NCBI GenBank assembly: GCA_034008185.1
Contig: CM067081.1
Location: 10,725,821 to 10,789,820, forward strand
Direction: 5' to 3'
DNA from: Gorsachius magnificus
Lineage: Eukaryota > Chordata > Aves > Pelecaniformes > Ardeidae
DNA: 64,000 nucleotides
The translations under genes were made by a program, and so were the position numbers. The notes below the pieces were generated by a model. It saw nothing but the letters and a program-made list of their open reading frames with translations. It did not search any database and was not told the origin of the DNA. Shown piece after piece: positions 54,536 through 64,000 of the stretch; within the stretch, counting starts at the first letter, position 1; each line of letters starts with the position of its first letter.

Positions 54536-57500
54536 ACAGAGGTGGCTGGGCCATGGCTATCCATTATTGTAGCTAGGAGGGTACAGGTTAGTCCTTCAGC
54601 CTTCAGAGATGATTGTATGTGGAGGTGCCACTGATTTCACTGCCATATATTATCTTCCTCCCTAAGAAAATGCTTACAATATCTACACATAAAATCTGGA
54701 AGAGTGACTTAGTATTGGACTGTGCGCATGTATCACTGCTCATCCTTCCAAATCTTCCTTGTGAACCTCCTTATAGCCCTCTAAAAATGTCAAATTTCTC
54801 TCTCTTTAGATTTTTGAAGAGTCCTATTATCAATTATTTCTTACACAAGAATATTAGCATGGGGAAGCGGGCTGGAACCTATTATCTATTAAAATACCAA
54901 CCCTTTTACTGAAATCTGAATAAATTATGTCTCTGTTTCACCCTTGGCTCTCTACTCAGAAATGGTCTCAAAGAACTTGAGTTCCTCTGAAGCAGTTGTT
55001 GACTTTTGAACTCAAGCCTATTCTTTATCATACTAAACATTTCTGAAATGCTTCTTAATCCCCACCTCTTATCAAAATTTCCAGCATCTTTCCTATAGAC
55101 AAATCACAGGCTTAGGAGCTCTTCAGTGTCTGGAGTTAATCTTACAGATATCTGATGTCTGGAGTCTGTCTGAAGCACGGACACAAGAATATGTTTCCTG
55201 CTGCAGGATCCCTTTGGTCCTTTTGGTTGTCTGCTCTGTATCCTTGGTCTTCAGCACAGTGCTTTAAAAATAACAGGTGCACTGCAGCTCCTGTAAAACA
55301 GGCTTGAGCTTCAACTTAAAGGAAAGGGAAAAACCTTAAGACTAACAATTCTGAGCATTATGGGCTTTGTCCTGGCAAGTGTTTTTAGCACATGTTATGT
55401 CAATTTAGTATTGAGAATGGGCCACTAAGAATCTGAAAATCCCAACTCTATTTATGGGGGAGCAGTGTGTAGGGACCAAATACTGTCATTTTGACCTGAG
55501 CAGAATGAGGAATAGGATTGTTGTGGGACTGCAGTGTATCAAAATCCAATGAGGCTCGTTGAGTCACATTTGTTATTCGCAGGAGGGGTACATTGGAGTC
55601 AGGTGTTCAGAACAATCCATTCTGCCACTTAAAGAAATACTCAGTTTTCATTTAAAAGTTTTTCTCTTCCCTTTTAAGGTAAAAGGTTGATTTAAGCATT
55701 TGTCTCAGGATTGCCTTGAACATGGTCTACTGTGGCTTTGGAAATAGCTGCCTTTGATTATCTTACTGTATGTATTTTATTTGTAAGATACAGATACAAA
55801 GAAATACGGGTGAACAAGCCCCCCTAGCACTGTAGAAATAAAACCAAAAAATGCTCACTGCCCCAAGGAGTCTGCACTTACAGTATAAAAGAACAGATAG
55901 CAGGCAGATAGAAGCAGACCAGGAAGGCTGGCGACTGAGCAGGATTTCTTGTTTACCTGCCAAAGTTCTGACCAAAAAACACTGCAATTCTTTCAAACTA
56001 AAGGCGTAAGTTATTATATCTTTACTACCTTAATCTTGCTTGAACACATTCTCATATTTTTAAACTGCGATCAATATACACTTTTATTATGTTTTGTGTT
56101 CTGATATTTCAAATTCTCTTTTCACTATCTTCCCATTTCATTGTATTCAGTAAATCTGAAGTGCCCTCCATGTAGATTGTTCTTATCAAAGCTAATGTTT
56201 TTTCACAGTACTACACATTCTACCAAATTTTTTTTAATGGCTATTTCATGGTCTAATTATTCTATCTTGTTATTGGATAGACTGGTGCATAGCTGTGTTT
56301 ATTTTCTAAACAAACTCCCACCTTTTAACAGCCACTGTCTCTTCAATCCCAAGACTGAACAGTTAAACTGTGCAGTCTTGTATTGCACACAACAAGAATA
56401 ACAAGGACTTGAGTGACATGTATCTAAAACCAAGCAAACAAACAGCCCTGTGAAGCAGTTATAAAAAACTTCATGACGCACAAAAACTTGGATTTTTTTT
56501 CTCTTAGAATTGAACAATAACTATCATATGTGAATGCATTTTCCTTTAATTTTTTTTCCCGTGGTTGAAAAAGACAAATACAAATAGCAGAAGAAACAAA
56601 CTCCTATGAACACAAATGCCTTAATTAGGAACCCAGCATTCCTGATAACATCAAGCCTTATGCAATAATATTCTGCTAAAAGAAAAAAGAATCTTTAAAA
56701 AGTTCATTTTTAGCTCTTCTTTATGTAGTTAGTGTCTGAGGAGGCTGTGACATGCACGTGGGACCCAGAGTAGGTCCTCAGCCAAAGGGTATGTAGCATC
56801 CCCTTAACAGCAGAGACCCAGCCTGTCTGCCCTGTAGGACTATCATAAAACTGTGGACCTGCACCAGTCCACGACCGCTGACATGCAGGGCAGGGTTTAG
56901 TCCTTGTGTCTTTCTCATTTAGCTCTATAGACATAACCATGGTATCTCCAGCTCTTTTCTCCTCTCTCAGCAGAGGAAACTCCACTCAATAAATGGCAGA
57001 ACACGCAACACAAGATGATTTTAATGATCCCTTCCGGTCATGATCTCTTCCTGATGCCTTCATCATGATCCCTTCATCCATCAAGCTAAAAAATCATTCT
57101 GCAAGTAGAAATACTGAGGGGGATAACTAAAAATTAACCAATACTGACTATTTCCTACCACTGTGGAAGTCTAAAATCTGAGGGACTGTGCTAACAGCCT
57201 TGGGTAACAGCAAGCTCTTTTCACTCCAAAATGTTATCATCAATAGAAAGGAAGTCTGTGCAGTCACTCTTTTCTAGTAACATATGTCTTAGGGATCAAA
57301 TAACAACAGTCCCTTAATCACATTATTAGGACAATTTTATCAATGTGCAAGTCATACGGTTTATACCCTTCTAAGCGTTCAAAGTTACTACATATGCCTC
57401 ACTGTTTTCTGTCTCCCTTGTCATATAAGTAAGTTGTCCATAAACCCCTAAGATCATGCTCTCCCAGAGTGCATGCCTGCTGTTATTATATTAATTCTCC

Positions 57501-58075
57501 AAAGCTCCTGGTACTTGCATATGCAAATTGTAGCCATGATGTAATTTTCTGCTGATGAACATATTCCTGCTGTTAATATCCACAGAAATCTTGATGTGTA
57601 TCTGTTGTTTTATCTATTGCCTCCAGTCTACCATAAGTCTCCAGCCACATTCATTAGATTCAATTAGTGACATTCTGCCCTGTGAGAATCTGTCACTATA
57701 AAATAGGCACAGTAATGCTCAGTGAAATGTCAAAATAAACACTTTTCAAAAATAACATCAGATGACTGAAACCACAGTAGACTAAGATTCATCAGTCTCC
57801 GTGTACTTATCAGGGCATTCTCAAAATTCAATAGTATAAATATATGTAATTTAAATAAATAAAACCTATAAAATAAATAGAAACTATGGAAGGAATGCGG
57901 CAGGGTGTCATAGTGTCATTTAATCCATTATCTTACTTTCAAACATGACGGCTGACACTTAAACTTACGTTTGATGGTTTCAACATTAATTTCCTTTTGA
58001 AACTAGACCATTGATATTTTTGCTAGTGTTTATTTATAGCTAGTATTTCTGGTTGATCTCAGAATTTTCATCCTT
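54536..58075. other. AT-rich intergenic DNA, no gene seen
   Basis: No supported gene or repeat other than short A/T runs. ORFs at 54613-54912 (plus) and 56710-56985 (minus) show no recognisable domain. Confidence 0.5.
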
Positions 58076-58080
58076 CCCCC
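58076..58080. repeat. Target site duplication CCCCC of solo LTR
   Basis: CCCCC precedes the LTR at 58081 and follows it at 58694-58698. Low complexity makes it less decisive than the GAGGC and TGGGT pairs, but it has the same 5-bp length. Confidence 0.75.
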
Positions 58081-58693
58081 TGTCCTGGTTTCGACTGGGA
58101 TAGAGTTAATTTTCTTCACAGAAGCTAGCACAGTGCTGTGCTTTGGATTTAGTACTAGAAGAATGTTGATAACACGCTGATGTTTTTAGTTGTTGCCAAG
58201 CAGTGCTCAGACTGCTCAAGGACTTTTTGAGCTTCTCCTGCTCGGCCAGGTGCATAACAAGCTGGGAGTACAGCACAGCCAGGACCCAAACTGTCCAAAG
58301 AGCTATTCCATACCATATAACGTCATGCTCGGGGGGGGTTAGTCGGTCGGGTCGGTCGGGTCGATCGGTCGGTCGCGGGCAGAGTGGTCGCAGCTCGGGC
58401 GGTGTGATCGCAGCTCGGGGGGAGTGATCGCGGCTCGGGACGGGCTGGGCATCGGTCAGCGGGTGGTGAGCAATTGCATTGTGCATCACTTGTTTTATAT
58501 ATTCTGTATATTTTCTTACCATTATTATTATTATTATTATTATTCTCTCTTATTAAACTGTCTCTATCTCAACCCACGGGTCTTACTTTTATTTTCTTTT
58601 TTTCCGATTCTCTCCCCCATCCTGCTGAGGGAGGGGGGGGAGTGAGCGAGCGGCTGCGTGGTGCTTAGTTGCCAGCCAGGTTAAACCACGACA
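58081..58693 (+). mobile_element. Solo LTR, young ERVL family member
   Basis: 613 bp from TGTCCTGGTTTCGACTGGG to CCACGACA, very close to the provirus LTRs. It has a GTCGG-type run and three intact 'GATCGC-GCTCGGG' units, and the ancestral CpG at both sites where the provirus LTRs differ. It is flanked by CCCCC. No internal region remains. Confidence 0.94.
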
Positions 58694-58789
58694 CCCCCTT
58701 TCTATGCCTTTCAATATTTCCATTCTTCCAATTTCACCCGATCCACACTCACCATTGCAGTTTTGTCTCCCCAAAGTTTTCAGCCTCTG

Positions 58790-59217
58790 GTCAATTTTAG
58801 AGAGTGAACTTCCATTGTTATTAATTTTTTTTGGTCAAAATTCTATTAAGGAATAGTGGAATATTTCTGCCTGTTTCCTGTTTTTCTTTCAGACTGTTTC
58901 TCTGATTTATTAAGACCATCTTGAATTTTAGTCTTGTCTTCTGACATTCTTACAGTTCCTATTAGCTTGATGTCATCTGTGGATTTAACAAGCATAGCCT
59001 TGATTTGATTATGTAATTTATGTCATTAACAAATCGGAGTGAAGGGAACTATGCTTGCAATTGGACAGGGAACAAGTGATAACTTTACCTGCTTATATGC
59101 CACTCTACAGTCTTCTCCAACAGAAATTTTACTTTTGATATGTCTCCCCAGTATGCTTACAAGAATGCAGTGTAAGGCAATGTCAAAAACCTTAGTGAAA
59201 ACAAGATATATGATTAG
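58790..59217 (-). mobile_element. Ancient CR1/L3-like LINE relic, left part
   Basis: Antisense LINE wording is recognisable: 'AGCTTGATGTCATCTGTGGA', TTTAACAAGCATAGCCTTGA, TATGTCATTAACAAAT and ATGTCAAAAACCTTAGTGAAA. These are the reverse complement of the RT region around the aspartate motif and KAFD block. Divergence is high. It is interrupted by a CR1 end at 59218 and resumes at about 59365. Confidence 0.6.
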
Positions 59218-59364
59218 GCCCGTCCCTGGAAACGCTTAAGGTCAGGTTGGACAGGCCTCTGAGCAGCCTGATATAGTTGAAGATGTCCCTGCTCACTGCA
59301 GGGGGGTTGGACTAGATGACCTTTAAAGGTCCCTTCCAACCAACTATTCTATGATTCTATGATT
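59218..59364 (+). mobile_element. CR1 3' end nested in old LINE relic
   Basis: It starts in the ORF2 tail ('CCCGTCCCTGGAAACGCTTA'), then AGGTTGGACAGGCCTCTGAGC and CTGCAGGGGGGTTGGACTAGATGACC, ending in ATTCTATG repeats. Only about 145 bp long. It splits the antisense relic. Confidence 0.9.
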
Positions 59365-59720
59365 GATTCTTCTTTGCCTATATGACCCCTTATTCTTTCA
59401 TAAAAGATAATTAGATTGATTTGACAAGATATCTTCTTGGAAAATTCATCTTTGCTGCTACTCTCCTCCTTGCTATCTTCCAAGTGTTTACAAGTCACTA
59501 CTGACTCTTTGGTTCAGATTTTTTCTAGGATTTGAAGTGAAATTGTCTTGTCTATAAATTTACACTACATTTTCCCTCCCTTTATACAGTTACACTATAA
59601 GATTGCACCTTTCCAGTCCAGAAATACCTTATACATCCTCCACAAGTTCTTAAAGACAACTGCTAATGTTTCTGAGATTGCTTCAGCCCATACTGAGATC
59701 AGGATCAGGAGGCCTAGACA
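59365..59720 (-). mobile_element. Ancient CR1/L3-like LINE relic, right part
   Basis: The antisense LINE pattern continues: 'AATTAGATTGATTTGACAAG', ATTCATCTTTGCTG, CTATCTTCCAAGTGTTTACAAG, GCACCTTTCCAGTCC and GACAACTGCTAATGTTTCTGAGAT. Order and spacing fit the RT region of an L3-type LINE. The right end is uncertain. Confidence 0.55.
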
Positions 59721-61259
59721 AACTGAAAACAAGAATAGTCAGACATGATCTGTTTCTGTTCTAGGTTGAGCCGTTATACATTGCTGTTAATAATGAGTTT
59801 GCCACTTGTCTTGAGTAACCTTTATAATGAACAGTATCCTTTACCCTTTCAGTTTTCCTTATGCCATTTAGTGACAGTTACTCCTTTGCACTGAATAAAT
59901 GTCTAACACTTACCTTTGGGCCTTCGATTGCTACTAATCCAGTCAAGGAATTATTTCTTGTCACCTCCAGTTTCTCCTGCTAGCTAAAGTTCATTCTGCA
60001 TTGTCCATTCTGATATTGCTCCTACCTGTTCTTGATGTTCTGCATGTGTGCTTAATGATCTGTGCTTGCCTCACTTTTATCCATCTCTAACGTTTAGAGT
60101 GAATAAAGATTTCATAATTTATCCAAAGGTATTTAATATTTTTTTAACCTTTCTCTTCACTGAAATACTGTATGATTTCCTGGGAAACTAAAACTTCTCC
60201 TGGATTCTTTTTTTTTTTTTGCCTTTATGAGATCTTCCTTACCATTCATGTATATCTATCAAAATCTCCTGGGTTTAGAAGTTATTAGTGGCACATAGAC
60301 AGAAAGACAGGGAGAAAGAGAATAACCTTTAGGAAACTGCACTGGAAGTATCCCTGAGGGATCCCTCTGCTCATGCTAAAGACCATTTGCAGGTAAGAAT
60401 GCAGTCCTACCCTACCAGCCAGCTGAGTCAAGTCTACACAGTTAGAGGGATTCCTGCTGCTGCATGAACCACTTTGGAGCTGAGGCTCCCCAAAGCACTT
60501 GGCATCAACAAATGAAAACAGCTACAGCCTGCTGAAAACAGCATGTTCGGTTTTGTATTCAGTGTGTAAACTGTAAGCTGGTTTCAACCATATTTTGTTA
60601 CCCTTTGAAATGTTTCCTCAATAGTAGGTTGCACCATCTGTTGCACTGTTTGCCTGCATGTTTTGCTTGTTAAACTGCTCCCCCAGCAGCACACAAAAGA
60701 GGAAAAACAGCGGTGATGTCTTTCAGGAAGATCTCTCTGTCCCCCAACTACCTCCTCCCACCCCAGTGCTGCACTGCACACAACAGATGCTCTTCTAGTG
60801 CTACCTTATGCGTATTTATTTTAAGACCTAGGCCAAAGTCCACTATAAAACCTCAGAGGCTTTAAAATCTGGCCATCTCTTTCCTTGTGAAGCCTATAGG
60901 TGTGTTTTATGTGCTAGGGACAGAACACCACACGTGCTAAAGCAAAATGTTAAGACGAATCACCTCAAGGTTCACTGGGTCACAAGGGAGTGTGAGTTCT
61001 GGCACAGCTAATCCTGAACACCCATTTAAATAAGGGAGATGATCAGATATGGTAAATATCATTAAAGATAAATATGATCAGATGCCAAGAAACTTCTTTT
61101 TCTCAATAAGCCTACAGACAGGACAATACTTACACTGCACTAGTATGTACTCTGTCTCCTGGCTAAATGCTGACATCATGTCACAACAGGAAGAATGCTC
61201 TGTCTTGGTACAGGTAATGAAGCAGGGCTTTTCTTTCCATCAGTTGCCCTTCACCTTTA
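59721..61259. other. AT-rich intergenic DNA, no gene seen
   Basis: A T-rich run lies at 60209-60220. Nothing else could be supported. The LINE relic may extend a little into this region. Confidence 0.45.
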
Positions 61260-61921
61260 GCTGGACATGAGCCAGCAATGTGCACTGGCAGCCCAGAAGG
61301 CCAACCGTATTCTGAGCTGCATCAGGAGAAGCGTGGCCAGCAGGGCGAGGGAGGGGATTCTGCCCCTCTACTCTGCTCTGGTGAGACCTCACCTGGAGTA
61401 CTGCGTCCAGCTCTGGAGCCCTCAGCACAAGAAGGACATGGAACTGTTGGAGCGGGTCCAGAGGAGGGCTACTAAAATGATCCGAGGGCTGGAGCACCTC
61501 TCCTATGAGGACAGGATGAGGGAGCTGGGGTTGTTCAGCCTGGAGAAGAGAAGGCTGCGGGGAGACCTGATTACGGCCTTTCAGTATCTAAAGGGGGCCT
61601 ATAGGAAAGATGGGGAAAATCTTTTTAGTAGGGCCAGCTGTGACAGGACAAGGGGTAATGGTTTTAAACTGAAGCAGCGTAGGTTTAGACTGGATATAAG
61701 GAAGAAATTCTTTACAACGAGGGTGGTGAAACACTGGAACGGGTTGCCCAGAGAGGTGGTGGAGGCCCCATCCCTGGGAACATTCAAGGCCAGGTTGGAT
61801 GGGGCTCTGAGCAACCTGATTGAGTTGAAGATGCCCCTGCTCCCTGCAGGGGGGTTGGACTAGATGACCTCTAGGGGTCCCTTCCAACCCAAAACATTCT
61901 ATGATTCTATGATTCTATGAT
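61260..61921 (+). mobile_element. 5'-truncated CR1 LINE copy with open ORF2 tail
   Basis: About 660 bp from 'AGCTGGACATGAGCCAGCAA' to a triple ATTCTATG terminus. The frame 61267-61863 is open for 198 codons and holds the ORF2 carboxy end: [60 protein letters not shown] and [19 protein letters not shown]. It lacks the extra base present near 24655 and 40713 in the other two copies, so it preserves the ancestral frame there. The open frame is a remnant, not a host gene. Confidence 0.93.
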
Positions 61922-64000
61922 CTAAGCAGCAGGAAAACCTTATATCAGCTTTTCTTCTTTCCTTCTTTCCTGGTATATTTATTAAACCTGAGCAAATAAC
62001 ATACAATGATTTTACATGAAATATTCTGTGAACCATGTTGACAAAGCCTTGCACCATACTATATAATCCCAAATTATTCACTTCATGAACTGAATGAATG
62101 ATGGGAAGGGGAAACCCAGTGAATAATGCATTCAAATATGACTGCAGAGTCCTCTGAGTAAATTATGCAACCCAAACATATTCAGCTAGCTCAGCTCATA
62201 ATATGACATAGTTTCCTCATGGCTTTAAAACACCTCATAAGCAGGGACCAGTGAAGAGCTGAACTCATCGAATGGGAAATGCTTTTTTAGGATGTACGTT
62301 TGCCTTGGCAGGGCAAGGCCTCTGCCCCAGGTCCTATCAAGAAACTTCATAGTGCAGGAATATAAGACCTGAATATCTTTCACAGAGAAGTAAACATTTT
62401 TTCTTGTGCCAGTTTCTGCCCAAGGATCATACCCATTGCACTTGGCCGCAGTATTCATGTGATGCATTAATATGACTCTAATTTCTATCTACAGCTGCTA
62501 TCTTAGAAAAGTAATGCCACATCCTTGCTTTTTCTTGAATTTCCAGACAAGAAATTGTTATACAGACAACCATAAATATTAACCTGCTACCCAGTCCTGG
62601 ATAGTAAATCAATTGAAAAATCTCAGCAAGGTCACCACAGCTGAAGCTTGATGGCAGCATCATATTTCTTATGAAATAGGATGGTATTTGACAAATGAAG
62701 GAGAGATGCCCATATATGAACTGGTCAGTCTTGGTTTTCTTTATTATAAACAGAGAAAAGCAGGTATTTCTAGAGTGAAATTAGTAGACATTCTAAGTAG
62801 ACATTTGAAACAAATTGTATTAATCATATTCTAAAATGCCTATTACTCTCCGTTGACTGTAAATATAAGCTGGGAAAACTTGTCTCTGATGCAGACTAAA
62901 CATGTGGACACCTAAACTGTAGTGAGATGAATCCCACCCACAAGCCTGGCTGCACACAGAGGCAGGTGCAGGCTCCACAATAGAGCTATGTCATACAGGG
63001 TGGGAGCACATACCACACCAGCTGGTACTAATGTTCCCTGAGCTTCCCTGGGAAATCTGTCCCAATATTTCTATGTCCAATATGGTGAACCAGATACCAA
63101 GAGAAGATCTGGCCTCTTGGAGTTTATTTCCTCTCCTACAAGCTTTTCCAGGTGGCTGAGCCCCGATCAAATATTTATAGAACTAAATATTTCTCTTCTC
63201 TGTGGGAGGGAAACAGTAAAAGTACAGATCCTAATTTGTTTTTGCAGAGGGCTGGAAATAACGACAAACTGGTCATTAAAACTAAGCCTCTTTTTCTTTT
63301 TTTTTTCTCTTTCATTCATTGCAGATGCAAATAAACTTTCCAAGGACAAATCTGAACCCATAAGTTTCTTTCTTATAAGAAGGTTAGCAGGTGACTAAGG
63401 TTGTTTCAGGAAATCTGCACTGCCTTTTCTACTGGAAATACTTTTTGGATTATTAAACATAGAATTTGGTAGCTCCCAGGAGTCCCCATCACTGACCAGG
63501 GTCCCACATAGTAGCATATGCACAAACATGAGGTAAAGGCCCTCTTTCCAAAATGTTGGTGTTCTAAAAGAAGAGACAAAACCTGACAACTCTTCTTCAG
63601 AAAGTGAGGTTATTTGAGATCCATTGCCTGTAAAAATACATTGTAGTTACAGCTATTTAAAATAGTGAAATTATGTTAGGAGACATTCCTGGGCAAAGGA
63701 ACTCATCTTACTTACAGAGCTAATACTTTTCTGGGCATGTTTTTGTTCCATGTCAACTGACTTCATTAAAAATAATTTCTGGACAAGGTTCAGGTAGCCA
63801 CCCTGTTTTGGAGAAGAGCATGCATGGTACAGATGTGGGCTGTTCCACATCAGTATCAAAAAGCAGTCCTAGGTACATTTTATTTACTAGAAATGACATA
63901 GCCTTATGTCAGCTGTTCCTTAAGTCATTTGCTAACTAAAATACAGATTTTTTTTAGACTTTCAAGAGGTGAAGGAGATGTCCAGAAGAACATCAGTCAT
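61922..64000. other. AT-rich intergenic DNA, no gene seen
   Basis: Short open frames only. A T-rich run at 63291-63308 precedes 'CTCTTTCATTCATTGCAG' at 63307-63324, an acceptor-like pattern followed by about 75 open bases, too little to call an exon. Confidence 0.5.

Noticed and set aside
61267..61863. 198-codon frame as a host gene
   Set aside because: It is the C-terminal end of CR1 ORF2, with the CR1 terminus directly downstream.

Overview
The window looks like a gene desert from a bird, probably a neoavian. It is AT-rich and carries several CR1 LINE copies whose 3' ends finish in the avian (ATTCTATGA)n signature. It also carries five LTRs of one ERVL-type family that begin TGTCCTGG or similar and end ACA. 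Faint older relics resemble CR1/L3 elements of the amniote ancestor. I found no host protein-coding gene, tRNA, rRNA or CRISPR array that I can defend. Nearly all convincing coding sequence belongs to retroelements.

Layout. 1-8.2 kb: AT-rich DNA with a 9-bp tandem repeat, a CR1 3' fragment (minus strand), one weak exon-like ORF with a signal peptide at 1877-1995, and two old LINE relics. 8.25-15.6 kb: the main feature, a 6.8-kb endogenous retrovirus (8383-15174) flanked by a 5-bp GAGGC duplication and inserted inside an older LTR of its own family (8250-8382 plus 15180-15616). 15.6-24.2 kb: mostly unique AT-rich DNA, a minus-strand CR1 end and an old LINE relic. 24.2-25.2 kb: a 5'-truncated CR1. 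25.2-37.9 kb: unique DNA with simple repeats (AAAAG/AAAGG array, AT palindromes, G15 run), a C-rich strand-asymmetric block near 33 kb and a short CR1 end at 36.0 kb. 37.95-41.3 kb: the longest CR1 copy, with the end of ORF1 and most of ORF2. 43.7-44.9 kb: a minus-strand CR1 split by a plus-strand CR1. 48.2-49.0 kb: a diverged direct duplication. 54.0-54.5 and 58.1-58.7 kb: two solo LTRs with intact 5-bp target duplications. 58.8-59.7 kb: an old LINE relic split by a CR1 end. 61.3-61.9 kb: a CR1 tail. The rest is unique AT-rich DNA.

The retrovirus reads LTR - tRNA-Lys primer site - gag - in-frame UAG - pro/RT/RNase H/integrase - purine tract - LTR, with no env. Its LTRs differ by only two substitutions plus a 67-bp length difference, so it is young. 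Gag and Pol share a frame across a single UAG, and Pol has no initiating ATG, which suggests Gag-Pol is made by stop-codon readthrough. Integrase is broken by two small frame changes around its second catalytic Asp, so this copy should not integrate by itself. The CR1 copies are all defective. The most rewarding follow-ups are the nested LTR structure, the readthrough junction, the out-of-frame repeat segment in gag, and a frameshift shared by two CR1 copies.
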